Shown here: in pieces, positions 1-6,858 of the stretch
Numbering within the stretch: the first letter of the stretch is position 1
Layout: the number at the start of each line of letters is the position of its first letter
From: Candidatus Dormiibacterota bacterium
Lineage (GTDB): Bacteria > Chloroflexota > Dormibacteria > Dormibacterales > Dormibacteraceae
Reading direction: 5' to 3'
Assembly: GCA_955652585.1 (NCBI GenBank)
Contig: CATPBF010000104.1
Coordinates: 1 to 11,801, forward strand
DNA length: 11,801 nt
Notes under the pieces: generated by a model
Told to the model about the DNA's origin: nothing
Seen by the model: the letters and a program-made list of their open reading frames with translations, nothing else
Databases searched by the model: none
Translations under genes and position numbers: made by a program

Positions 1-953
1 ATCCGCAGCAGCTGGCGGTGCGCCTTCTTGTGCTGCGCGTCCGTTCCGCCCGCCAGCACAATCAACCGGCCTCGCGCGATGAGCCAGCCGACCCACGCGC
101 TCACGGGCCCGTCGATGCCGATGTTGTAGCTCCCAGGGATGTGCTCGCGGTCGTAGTCGCGGCCAGGCCGCACATCAACGACCGCCGCGCCCTCGTCCAT
201 CATGCGGGCCACCTCGTCGGCGTCCAGACGCTCCAGCGCTGGTAGCGAATTACCTATCAATGGCGCCCCGCCGCGGTTGATCGCGGACATGTCGCGGTAG
301 TAGGTCGGATATCGGGCCTGGTTCAGGGCTCGGGCGAGAAACGTCATCACATCGCTGGTGAGAAAGAAGGGATTGGTCTGTCGCTCATGTCCCAGCGTTG
401 TCTCATGCCCGCTGCCCCCGCCCGCGGCGCAAAAGGAGCCGGCCCCGTGTGTTGGAAAGACCCGAATGTCATCGGGCAGCGCGCGCAACCGGACCTGCAG
501 CGTGGTCAGTGCTTCGAGCGCCAGGTGCACAGCCAGGTGCGGGCCAAAGAGATCGGTCCGGGCGATGGCGCCGAGCATCACCGCGCCGCCTGAGAAGAGA
601 GCGCGCGGCCGGCCACCTTCGCTGAGCAGGTAGCTCTTGTGTTCGGGCGTGTGGCCTGGGGTGTGGATCGCGCGCACGGTCATCTTGCCGATCTTGAGAT
701 CACGGCCCGGATCGAGCTCGTCGATGTTTGCTCCCACTTCCGCTGCCAGCTCGCGCCGCCCCGAAACGAAGTCGTTGTGCAGATGCGTGTCCAGCGAATG
801 GCTGAGCTTGATGTCCAACCTGGAAGAGGCCTGGAGGTAGCGCTCGATGTCGCGGAAGGGGTCGACGACGAAACCTACCCCGCTGTCGGCATCTGCGACG
901 AGGAAGCTGCTGTTTCCCAGCTCGTGAGCTGGGATCGCCTCGACGGTGTACAT
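1..953 (-). CDS. MBL-fold hydrolase / rhodanese fusion (persulfide dioxygenase-like), 3' end outside window
   Basis: An open frame of 317 codons starts at ATG 953-951 and continues past the left edge, so the C-terminus is missing. Residues 1-~200 look like a metallo-beta-lactamase domain related to persulfide dioxygenase (ETHE1) and glyoxalase II: THLHND with H57, H59 and D61, HTPGHTPEH with H101, ARTDLFG at 131-137, and PTHGAGSFC with H169 and C175. Residues ~243-317 look like a rhodanese domain (VVDVRPGRDYDREHIPGSYN), but the usual active-site Cys loop reads LAGGTDAQ. This first rhodanese unit is therefore probably inactive; relatives often carry a second one, which would lie outside the window. 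Two metal-ligand positions differ from ETHE1: the last residue of HxHxDH is F62, and the Asp of the usual TGD motif is G123. The gene follows frdD by two bases with no clear Shine-Dalgarno, which implies coupling to the frd operon. The family is fairly sure; persulfide oxidation is unproven. Confidence 0.85.
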   Translation of the reverse strand, partial: MYTVEAIPAHELGNSSFLVADADSGVGFVVDPFRDIERYLQASSRLDIKLSHSLDTHLHNDFVSGRRELAAEVGANIDELDPGRDLKIGKMTVRAIHTPGHTPEHKSYLLSEGGRPRALFSGGAVMLGAIARTDLFGPHLAVHLALEALTTLQVRLRALPDDIRVFPTHGAGSFCAAGGGSGHETTLGHERQTNPFFLTSDVMTFLARALNQARYPTYYRDMSAINRGGAPLIGNSLPALERLDADEVARMMDEGAAVVDVRPGRDYDREHIPGSYNIGIDGPVSAWVGWLIARGRLIVLAGGTDAQHKKAHRQLLR

Positions 954-955
954 GG

Positions 956-1354
956 CTACCCGAACGAAATTGGAGCGGTCGTCACTAGCACCCAGATCGT
1001 GACCGCTGTGACCACGACCGCGCCGCCGTAAAAGATCAGCTGCACCGGAAACGTACGGGCTGCGGGCACCCCAAGGTCGACCAGGAAGTAGCGCAGCCGG
1101 TGCGCGAAGTGGAAGAACGCGAGCGAGATGAGGCCGAGCAGGTAGAGCTTCACGATCGGGTTGCCGAGGATGCCGATCCAGGTGTCGTAGTTCCGATCCA
1201 CCACATGGACTACGCCCAGCGGCCCAAGGACGCCCTGAACCAGGATGTGGACCGGGAGCACCAGCGCGGCCAGGCCTCCTCCATTTGCGAAGAGGAACCA
1301 CCAGATCAAGTGCGAGATCGCCGGTTTGGGCACCTTTGTGCTTTCGTGGTTCAT
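956..1354 (-). CDS. frdD: Fumarate reductase membrane anchor subunit D
   Basis: This 132-residue protein is one of two small membrane anchors that bind quinone and hold the catalytic FrdAB pair to the inner face of the cytoplasmic membrane. Three hydrophobic segments are visible at about residues 18-43, 66-88 and 104-126. It resembles E. coli FrdD in the FANGGG...LPVHIL segment of helix 1 and in FHFAHRLRYFLVDLG, where H85-R86 match the His-Arg pair near the menaquinol site. It is slightly longer than the E. coli protein (119 residues). The ATG at 1354 lies in an ATGA overlap with the frdC stop and has no good Shine-Dalgarno, so it is probably translated by coupling. Longer in-frame reading upstream of this ATG lies inside frdC and shows no FrdD-like sequence. 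Confidence 0.92.
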   Translation of the reverse strand: MNHESTKVPKPAISHLIWWFLFANGGGLAALVLPVHILVQGVLGPLGVVHVVDRNYDTWIGILGNPIVKLYLLGLISLAFFHFAHRLRYFLVDLGVPAARTFPVQLIFYGGAVVVTAVTIWVLVTTAPISFG

Positions 1355-1770
1355 CGCGCAAACCCGATCAGAACCGCCGCGATCACGACCGACGCCACCA
1401 GCCAGAGCCCGAACATCGCGCCGACGATCGTCCGCGGTGGCACCGGCTTGCCCATGAACTTGAGGTGGATGATCACGCCGGCGAGGCTGAGGAACGTGAT
1501 GCTGTGGTACATCGCAAACCCCAGGCAGATGACGCTGAAAACGATGAAGGCCGGGGATGCCGCCGGGTAGTACGCCTTCGGCCCGCTCGCGGCGCGATGG
1601 ATCTCGGCGAGCAGCCACAACAGCCAGAGCGCCATTGGCACCGCGGTGAACTCTCGAACCATGTACAGGAGGTAGTGGCGCCGGCGGAGCCACCACCCGC
1701 GCGGCATCTCCGGTTTGTAGACGCGAGGAGTCGCGCCGGTCGAGGCCTCCGCCTCGTCGCCCTCTGTCAT
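1351..1770 (-). CDS. frdC: Fumarate reductase membrane anchor subunit C
   Basis: This 139-residue membrane anchor partners FrdD. Predicted helices lie near residues 42-58, 74-95 and 114-136. A charged N-terminal tail precedes the YKPEMPRGWW segment, which matches the start of E. coli FrdC. The MVREFTAVP motif carries E40, equivalent to E. coli FrdC Glu29, a residue tied to menaquinol oxidation. H89 in MYHSITF aligns with E. coli His82. There is no obvious haem-binding pair of the b-type anchors, so this looks like a haem-free type D quinol:fumarate reductase. The ATG at 1770-1768 overlaps the frdB stop as ATGA. A GAGGA sequence touches the start codon but is too close to be an ideal Shine-Dalgarno. 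Identity is secure because the neighbouring genes are all frd subunits. Confidence 0.92.
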   Translation of the reverse strand: MTEGDEAEASTGATPRVYKPEMPRGWWLRRRHYLLYMVREFTAVPMALWLLWLLAEIHRAASGPKAYYPAASPAFIVFSVICLGFAMYHSITFLSLAGVIIHLKFMGKPVPPRTIVGAMFGLWLVASVVIAAVLIGFAR

Positions 1771-2510
1771 TCCTCGCGATTGCCGTAAGGCAGCACGAAG
1801 CGTGTAGTCGTGTCGAGCTTGGTTTGCTGGATGGCCTTGGCCGGATCGACGCCCTTGGGGCATACCACCGAGCATTCGCCGACGAAGCTGCACTCCCAGA
1901 CACCCTCGGAGTTAGCGAGCACGGGCAGACGATCCTTGAGACCCTGGTCGCGCGAGTCGAGATTGTAGCGTCGCGCGAGCGCGGTTGCCGCCGGGCCGAG
2001 GAACTCGTTGTTCAGGCCGTAGACCGGGCAGGCGGCGTAGCAAAGCATGCAGTTGATGCATTCGCTGAACTGGCGGAACTCATCGATCTGATCCATGGTC
2101 TGGCGGTGCTCGCCGGCACCGAGCGGGTACTCCTGTTTACGGATGATCCATGGCTTGATGGACTTCAACTTGTGCATGAAGTCCTCCATGTCGATGACGA
2201 GGTCGCGAACGATCGGGAAGTTTTGCAACGGTTCGACCGTGATGGAACGCGGCCAGTAATCGCGCATGAAAGCACTGCAGGTGAGCTTGGGAACTCCGTT
2301 GACCATCATCCCGCAGCTGCCGCAGATGCCCATGCGGCACGACCACCGATAGCTGAGGCTGCCGTCGACGTGTGCCTTGATGTGGTTGAGCGCGTCCAGG
2401 ACCACCATGCTGTCGTCCGAGAAGGGGATGTCGTATGACTGCAATCGCGGAACCTTGTCCTTGTCGGGATCAAAGCGCGTGGTCCTGATCGTGATCCGCT
2501 TTTCTGCCAT
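1767..2510 (-). CDS. frdB: Fumarate reductase iron-sulfur subunit
   Basis: This 247-residue protein carries electrons between the quinone site in FrdCD and the FAD of FrdA. All cluster ligands are present. C58, C63, C66 and C78 bind the 2Fe-2S cluster (SCRMGICGSCG). C151, C154, C157 and C217 bind the 4Fe-4S cluster (CINCMLC). C161, C207 and C213 bind the 3Fe-4S cluster (CSFVGECSVVCP). K231 matches the E. coli Lys228 that lies near the quinone. The spacing and motifs are closer to FrdB than to proteobacterial SdhB. The start at ATG 2510 is preferred over an in-frame start at 2615 because it gives the family N-terminus, has a GAGGA Shine-Dalgarno at 2518-2522 seven bases upstream, and overlaps the frdA stop as TGATG. 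Confidence 0.96.
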   Translation of the reverse strand: MAEKRITIRTTRFDPDKDKVPRLQSYDIPFSDDSMVVLDALNHIKAHVDGSLSYRWSCRMGICGSCGMMVNGVPKLTCSAFMRDYWPRSITVEPLQNFPIVRDLVIDMEDFMHKLKSIKPWIIRKQEYPLGAGEHRQTMDQIDEFRQFSECINCMLCYAACPVYGLNNEFLGPAATALARRYNLDSRDQGLKDRLPVLANSEGVWECSFVGECSVVCPKGVDPAKAIQQTKLDTTTRFVLPYGNREE

Positions 2511-4222
2511 CAGTAGGTCCTCGCCTGCGGTTTGAAGTTGGTGATGCGGACGTCGGCGTACTCCAGTCTGGGTTCGGCGCGGTCGGTGCGAAATGCGAGC
2601 GTGTGCTTCAGCCACTTCGCATCGTCGCGCTCGGGAAAGTCGCGCCGAGCATGCGCACCACGCGACTCCTCGCGCGCCAGTGCGGAGTAAGCGATGGTCT
2701 CCGACACTTCGAGCATGAAATCGAGCTCCAGCGCCGCGGTCAGCTCCGTATTAAAGGTGCGGCTCGAGTCCTCGATCTTGATTTTCTCGAAACGATCGCG
2801 GAGAGCGCCCAGCTGCCGAGTCAGCTTCTCGAGGCCCTCGCGGGTCCGGAACACGCCGGCTCCCGCGTCCATGTCGTGCTGCATCTCCTCGCGGATGGTA
2901 CCGATGCGCTCCTCGCCGCCCTTCTTGTCGAGGAACGAGGACCTGATCCGCCTGGTCTCATCGGCGAGCAGCGCTGTGACCGGGTTCGCGCCGACGGGCC
3001 CCACCGAACTCGCGCGTTCGGCCGCCGCGCGACCGGCGGCGGCTCCGAAGACGAGGCATTCGGACAGGGAGTTCGAGCCGAGCCGATTGCCGCCGTTGAG
3101 CCCGACGTTGGCGCACTCGCCCGCCGCATAGAGGCCGGCGATCGGCGTCGCGCCGGAGATGTCGGCGTCGACGCCGCCCATCATGTAGTGCATGACCGGC
3201 CGCACGGGGATCGGGTCCTTCACGATGTCGATCCCGACGAACTCGCGACCCAGCTCGCGCATGAAGGGCAGCTTGGCATCGATCTTGTCTTCGCCGAGAT
3301 GGCGGACGTCGAGATGCATGTACTTTCCGTGGGGTCCCTCGAATCCGCGGCCGGCCTCGAACTCGGTGACCATGGCGCGAGAGATGATGTCGCGTGGTCC
3401 CAACTCCATCTTGTTGGGTATGTAACGCTTGAGGAACCGCTCCCCGTCCTTGTTGAGCAGGTAACCGCCCTCGCCGCGCACGGCCTCCGTGATGAGGATG
3501 CCGGTGAACGGAAGCCCGGTGGGATGGAACTGCACCATCTCCATGTCCTTCAGCCCGACCCCGGCCCTGTAGGCCAGCGCCATGCCGTCCCCCGTGCAGA
3601 TATTGCCGTTGGTCGTGAACGCGTAGACGCGTCCGAGGCCGCCAGTCGCGAGGATGACCGATTTCGCGGTGATCGCCTGGACCCGCCCGCTTCGCATATC
3701 GATCGCCACCACGCCGACGCAGCGCGAGTCCTCGACGAGGAGCTTGGTGGCGAAGGCCTCGTCGTGCCGGTGGATCTGGCTGTATTTGAGGGATGTCTGG
3801 AAAACGGTGTGGAGCATGTGGAAGCCGGTCTTGTCGGCCGCGAAGCACGTGCGCCAGGTGGTCATGCCGCCGAAAGGTCGCGCCGAGATCTTGCCGTCGG
3901 GGTCGCGGCTCCAGGGACAGCCCCAGTGCTCCATCTGGATGACCTCGATCGGGGCCTCGCGAACGAAAGCCTCGACCACGTCCTGGTCGGCGAGATAGTC
4001 CGCGCCTTTGATCGTGTCGAAGGCGTGGTTCTCGTAGCTGTCCTCGGGTCGCAGCGCGGCCGCCGCTCCGCCTTCGGCCGAGACGGTGTGGCTGCGCATC
4101 GGGTAGACCTTGGAGACCATCGCAATCTTGAGCCTGGGATTGGCATCGACCGCGGCGATCGCCGCCCTGATGCCGGCCAGCCCCCCGCCGACCACCAGGA
4201 CGTCGTAGCTCTCAAAATCCAT
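2510..4222 (-). CDS. frdA: Fumarate reductase flavoprotein (catalytic) subunit
   Basis: This 570-residue subunit interconverts fumarate and succinate using covalently bound FAD. The N-terminal Rossmann motif VGGGLAGIRA starts at residue 11. H45 in MRSHTVSAEGG is the covalent FAD attachment residue. Substrate and proton-relay residues are conserved: H233 in QFHPTG, E246 and R249 in TEAVRGEGG, R277 in LGPRD, H345 in HYMMGG and R380 in GGNRLGSNS. Compared with E. coli FrdA, about ten residues are missing from the capping domain just before LGPRD. The chosen ATG at 4222 gives the standard flavoprotein N-terminus; a GTG at 4270 would add 16 unlike residues and reach into the divergent gene. It heads the frdABCD operon. 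The enzyme can in principle run in either direction, so a succinate dehydrogenase role cannot be excluded from sequence alone. Confidence 0.97.
   Translation of the reverse strand: MDFESYDVLVVGGGLAGIRAAIAAVDANPRLKIAMVSKVYPMRSHTVSAEGGAAAALRPEDSYENHAFDTIKGADYLADQDVVEAFVREAPIEVIQMEHWGCPWSRDPDGKISARPFGGMTTWRTCFAADKTGFHMLHTVFQTSLKYSQIHRHDEAFATKLLVEDSRCVGVVAIDMRSGRVQAITAKSVILATGGLGRVYAFTTNGNICTGDGMALAYRAGVGLKDMEMVQFHPTGLPFTGILITEAVRGEGGYLLNKDGERFLKRYIPNKMELGPRDIISRAMVTEFEAGRGFEGPHGKYMHLDVRHLGEDKIDAKLPFMRELGREFVGIDIVKDPIPVRPVMHYMMGGVDADISGATPIAGLYAAGECANVGLNGGNRLGSNSLSECLVFGAAAGRAAAERASSVGPVGANPVTALLADETRRIRSSFLDKKGGEERIGTIREEMQHDMDAGAGVFRTREGLEKLTRQLGALRDRFEKIKIEDSSRTFNTELTAALELDFMLEVSETIAYSALAREESRGAHARRDFPERDDAKWLKHTLAFRTDRAEPRLEYADVRITNFKPQARTY
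2518..2522 (-). promoter_or_regulatory. Shine-Dalgarno of frdB
   Basis: GAGGA on the minus strand lies seven bases before the frdB ATG at 2510 and inside the last codons of frdA. It supports this start over the in-frame upstream start at 2615, and it shows that frdB can be initiated independently as well as by coupling. Confidence 0.6.
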
Positions 4223-4262
4223 GCCGAAGGTAGATGTTATTCGGTCGCCGGAGTCAACCCTG
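4223..4262. promoter_or_regulatory. Divergent frdA / oxidase intergenic promoter region
   Basis: Only 40 bases separate the outward-facing start codons, so promoters for both directions must overlap here or lie inside the opposite gene. On the minus strand a TTGACT hexamer (4257-4252) lies 19 bases from TACCTT (4232-4227), which would put transcription start almost at the frdA ATG. No Shine-Dalgarno is visible for frdA, so a leaderless or nearly leaderless message is possible. On the plus strand TGTTAT (4235-4240) is a weak -10 candidate ahead of the oxidase. All elements are weak matches read by eye. Confidence 0.3.
4250..4253 (+). promoter_or_regulatory. Shine-Dalgarno deciding the oxidase start
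   Basis: GGAG lies nine bases before ATG 4263. It favours that start over the in-frame ATG at 4221, which would extend the protein into the frdA start and has no upstream ribosome site. Confidence 0.6.
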
Positions 4263-5330
4263 ATGAGCACGCCCTACTGGCCGCGGCCCACTGATGGCTA
4301 TCCGGGGCTGCTGCCGGAGCGCGCGGACGTGCTCGTCATCGGCGGGGGCATCACGGGCACTAGCCTCATGCATCACCTGCGCGCTCGAGGGATGGACGGC
4401 GTGCTCGTCGAGCGAGCTCACATTGCCGCGGGCGCGAGCGGGCGGAATGCCGGTTTCCTTCTCGCCGGTGTGGCCGACAGCTACGCGGAGGCGGTGCTCA
4501 GCTACGGACGGGCGAGGGCGCGTGAGATCTGGGGCATGACTCTGCTCAATCACGCCGCGATGATCGAAGCGGTGGCCGGCCAGCCGGTCGGGCATCGCCG
4601 TCTGGGCAGCGCGATCCTCGCATCCGGCGAGGAGGAGGCGGAGTCGCTCGCGGAATCCGCGCAGCTGTTGAGTGAGGACGGCTTCCAAGCGACATGGGAC
4701 GGCCAAACCCTCGTCAATCCGCTGGATGGTGAGGTCGATCCCGCCGCGGTGGTGGGTGCGCTGGCCCGCCAGACACCGCGTGGAGCGATCCGCGAAGGCG
4801 TGAACGTGACGGCCATCGAGGCGCATGCGAATGAGGTGTTGGTGCATTCGGACGGCGCGGAATGCCGTGCCGGTTGCGTGATCCTTGCCACCAACGCATA
4901 CACGCCCCAGCTGCTTCCGCAGGTCGAGATCCAGCCGCGCCGGGCGCAGATGCTAGCGAGTGCGCCCAACCCTGGTCGTCTGTGCGACCACCCCACCTAC
5001 TCTCATTTCGGCTACCGCTACTGGAGGCAGCTGCCCACCGGTGAGGTCCTCATCGGCGGCTGGCGCGACACCGCCTACGAGGCGGAGGTCGGATACGACC
5101 AGCGGCCCACTGATGCGATCCAGGCCCACCTCGATGCGCAGCTGAAGCGAATGGGCGCGGAGGCAAAGGTCACGCATCGGTGGGCCGGGACCATGGGGTT
5201 CACGGAATCCGGGCTGCCACTGGTCGGGCCGGTCGACGGTCTACCGAACGTCTACCTGTGCGCGGGGTTCAACGGACACGGCATGGGCTTCGCGTTCATC
5301 AGTGCGAAGACGCTGATCGACTCTCTTTAG
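4263..5330 (+). CDS. FAD-dependent oxidoreductase (DAO family; D-amino-acid / glycine / amine oxidase-like)
   Basis: This 355-residue cytosolic flavoenzyme belongs to the DAO fold (glycine oxidase, sarcosine oxidase, D-amino-acid dehydrogenase and PuuB relatives). The FAD-binding dinucleotide fold covers residues 22-50, with VIGGGITG and the ribose-binding E50 in LVER. GASGRNAGF at 57-65 is the second flavin motif. ATNAYTPQLLP is the usual strand near the flavin. The C-terminal RWAGTMGFTESGLPLVGP followed by CAGFNGHGMG closes the flavin site. No signal peptide or membrane helix is visible. The closest general pattern is the YWP..., GxSGRNxGF group of amine oxidases, but the substrate cannot be read. 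The start at 4263 is chosen for its Shine-Dalgarno and family N-terminus. The gene is divergent from frdA, and its last 32 bases overlap the oppositely transcribed dipeptidase gene. Confidence in the family is high and in the substrate low. Confidence 0.9.
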   Translation: MSTPYWPRPTDGYPGLLPERADVLVIGGGITGTSLMHHLRARGMDGVLVERAHIAAGASGRNAGFLLAGVADSYAEAVLSYGRARAREIWGMTLLNHAAMIEAVAGQPVGHRRLGSAILASGEEEAESLAESAQLLSEDGFQATWDGQTLVNPLDGEVDPAAVVGALARQTPRGAIREGVNVTAIEAHANEVLVHSDGAECRAGCVILATNAYTPQLLPQVEIQPRRAQMLASAPNPGRLCDHPTYSHFGYRYWRQLPTGEVLIGGWRDTAYEAEVGYDQRPTDAIQAHLDAQLKRMGAEAKVTHRWAGTMGFTESGLPLVGPVDGLPNVYLCAGFNGHGMGFAFISAKTLIDSL

Positions 5331-6294
5331 GTGGCGGCAGCGATCGCGCCAGAAACTCGAGCCAGTTATCGCCCATGATCCCCTCGACCTGAGCTGCGCC
5401 AAAGTGGCGGCGCAGAAGACCGGGCAAGGACTTCCTGATCTCGCCAAGGTCGTGGATCGGTCCGTATCGCGAATCGATGCCGCCGTCGAGATCCGTGCCC
5501 AGGCCGACGTGCTCAGGGCCTCCGGCGGCCCGCGCGAGGTGGACTGCGTGGCGGACCACGTCGTCCAGGGTTGTCCGGCCCCGCTTGCGCAGATGCGTCG
5601 GATAAAAGCTGATGCCGAGGATGCCGCCCCGACGCGCGACCTCGGCCGCGGTCGCGTCGGTGATCTGCCGATCGCCCGGGACGATAGCGCGAGCATTGCT
5701 GTGCGAGCAGATGATGGGCCCGCGCCACAAATCGAAAGCATCGGCCACGGCCTGGTCGGCCATGTGGCTGAGGTCGAGGATCACACGCTGTCTCTTCATC
5801 GCTTTCAAAAGCTGCACGCCCAGGTCGGTCAGCCCCCCTGGCGCGCCTGTGCCGCCGCTATAGCGAGTGCGGCTCCACGCCGGGCCGATGATCCGCACGC
5901 CCATGTCCGTCCACGCGCCGAGCTGCGATGGGGTCTCGATCGGGTCGGCACCTTCCATCAGCAGGACCGCCGCGATCTGTCCCCTCCTCCAGCCGCGCAC
6001 GTAGCTCTGGAGCTCGCGTGAGTCGCGAATCAGATGCAGGTCGCAGCTCTTGTAGTAGTTGACCTGAGCGACGGCCATGATGTGCGCCTCGTGCGCGTTT
6101 TCGTAAACGAAGCGCGTGCGCATCGCGCGCCGCGCGCGAGCCGGCGCCGTGTACAGCGTCGCGCAGATCAGGCCAACGCCGGCGGAGGTGAGCGCCGGGC
6201 GGCTGATCACGTACCCGGGAGCCGGCGGGGCCAGGAAGCCGCGACCATCGGAGGTCGCGTTCCAGGCGATATCGAGATGCGCGTCGACGATCAT
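5299..6294 (-). CDS. Membrane-dipeptidase family protein (peptidase M19, renal dipeptidase-like)
   Basis: This 331-residue zinc hydrolase of the M19 family would cleave dipeptides; characterised members often accept a D-residue at the C-terminal position. The binuclear zinc ligands are in order: H6 and D8 in VDAHLDIAWN, E114 in LLMEGADP, H177 in LDLSHMAD and H198 in CSHSNARAI. The conserved Asp is D268 in GTDLDGG. There is no signal peptide or lipobox, so it is probably cytosolic despite the family name. ATG 6294 overlaps the stop of the upstream kinase-like gene as ATGA, and no Shine-Dalgarno is visible, so translation is probably coupled. The 3' end overlaps the oxidase gene by 32 bases. 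A D-amino-acid product could feed that oxidase, but this is inference from position only. Confidence 0.93.
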   Translation of the reverse strand: MIVDAHLDIAWNATSDGRGFLAPPAPGYVISRPALTSAGVGLICATLYTAPARARRAMRTRFVYENAHEAHIMAVAQVNYYKSCDLHLIRDSRELQSYVRGWRRGQIAAVLLMEGADPIETPSQLGAWTDMGVRIIGPAWSRTRYSGGTGAPGGLTDLGVQLLKAMKRQRVILDLSHMADQAVADAFDLWRGPIICSHSNARAIVPGDRQITDATAAEVARRGGILGISFYPTHLRKRGRTTLDDVVRHAVHLARAAGGPEHVGLGTDLDGGIDSRYGPIHDLGEIRKSLPGLLRRHFGAAQVEGIMGDNWLEFLARSLPPPKESRSASSH

Positions 6295-6815
6295 CGGGCG
6301 GCTACAAGCACCGCACGTCCAGCGGCCTCGACCGGAGCCTCTCCTTCGAGCAGCGCCACACAGAAGGTCGCGGCGAGGGCGTCCGGATCCTGCTCCGCGG
6401 CGGGTCCAAGCAGGCGCCGCCCGTGCACGCTGCAGCCGCCCGCGGCAAGCCTGGTCACGGCTATTGGGGCGATGCCCTCCAACGGCACGCCCAGCTCGGC
6501 TCCAGCTTCCTCGCCGGCGAAGAGGACGTCCGGGTGGATCTCGGCGAGCTCGTAAGCGGCCTGAGGTCCCCTGGTGCGGATCCAGGCCGCGTCTCCCAGC
6601 TCCAGGGCGAGGACGGCGCCCTGGCGCCGGGCCGCTTCCACAGTGGCGCGGAATTCAGCCCTTCTGGACGGCTCGAGCAGCAGGCTCGCCCGCAGGTAGA
6701 TCAGGACGGCCCCAGACCAGCCTCCGCGCGTGGTGGGGGCGGCGATGGTGGCCTGCCGGCCTAGGCGACCAACCCACTCGCAGAACCCGGCCTCCTCCCC
6801 CAGGGCGGCGAACAT
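6291..6815 (-). CDS. Degenerate, half-length PfkB/ribokinase-like protein
   Basis: This 174-residue protein resembles only the C-terminal part of PfkB-family sugar kinases (usually about 300 residues). The sequence PDVLFAGEEAGAELG at 101-115 matches the strand and loop that normally carry the NxxE motif, here G-E-E-A. VTRLAAGG matches the usual VTLGxxG. DPDALAATFCVALLEG matches the GAGDAFAAGF helix start, keeping the catalytic-base Asp but losing the anion-hole glycines. The N-terminal substrate-binding half and lid are absent. The ATG at 6815 is taken because upstream in-frame sequence falls into the marR start region and is not kinase-like; no Shine-Dalgarno is seen. It is coupled to the dipeptidase gene by ATGA. 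It may be a pseudokinase-like partner, a decayed gene truncated on its 5' side, or a real compact relative. Phosphotransfer activity is doubtful. Confidence 0.7.
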   Translation of the reverse strand: MFAALGEEAGFCEWVGRLGRQATIAAPTTRGGWSGAVLIYLRASLLLEPSRRAEFRATVEAARRQGAVLALELGDAAWIRTRGPQAAYELAEIHPDVLFAGEEAGAELGVPLEGIAPIAVTRLAAGGCSVHGRRLLGPAAEQDPDALAATFCVALLEGEAPVEAAGRAVLVAAR

Positions 6816-6858
6816 CGCGTCGAGAATAACTTGACTCGAATCCCTGTATAAGGTGACA
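6816..6858. promoter_or_regulatory. Divergent marR / kinase-like promoter region with TATAAG box
   Basis: Forty-three bases separate the divergent starts. TATAAG at 6847-6852 matches five of six bases of a -10 box and is followed by exactly six bases before the A of the marR ATG at 6859, the geometry of a leaderless transcript. AAGG at 6850-6853 could also act as a Shine-Dalgarno five bases from that ATG if transcription starts earlier. CCTGTATAAGG (6843-6853) has CCT/AGG arms and is a possible repressor contact site. A MarR protein often represses its own divergent region, but no good long palindrome was found. Confidence 0.4.

Noticed and set aside
639..1031. Plus-strand frame opposite the MBL-rhodanese gene and frdD
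   Set aside because: The minus strand carries the recognisable MBL domain and frdD; the plus frame shows no motif or ribosome site.
1767..2615. Longer frdB start at 2615
   Set aside because: The added residues lie wholly inside frdA in another frame and are unlike FrdB; the ATG at 2510 has a good Shine-Dalgarno and the TGATG overlap.
2603..4294. Very long open frame on the plus strand opposite frdA
   Set aside because: frdA on the minus strand is unmistakable; the opposite frame has Arg/His/Asp-rich, low-hydrophobicity sequence typical of antisense frames in GC-rich DNA.
6831..6852. TTGACT (6831-6836) as the -35 of marR with TATAAG as -10
   Set aside because: The spacer is only 10 bases, too short for a sigma-70 type promoter; TATAAG may act alone or with another element.
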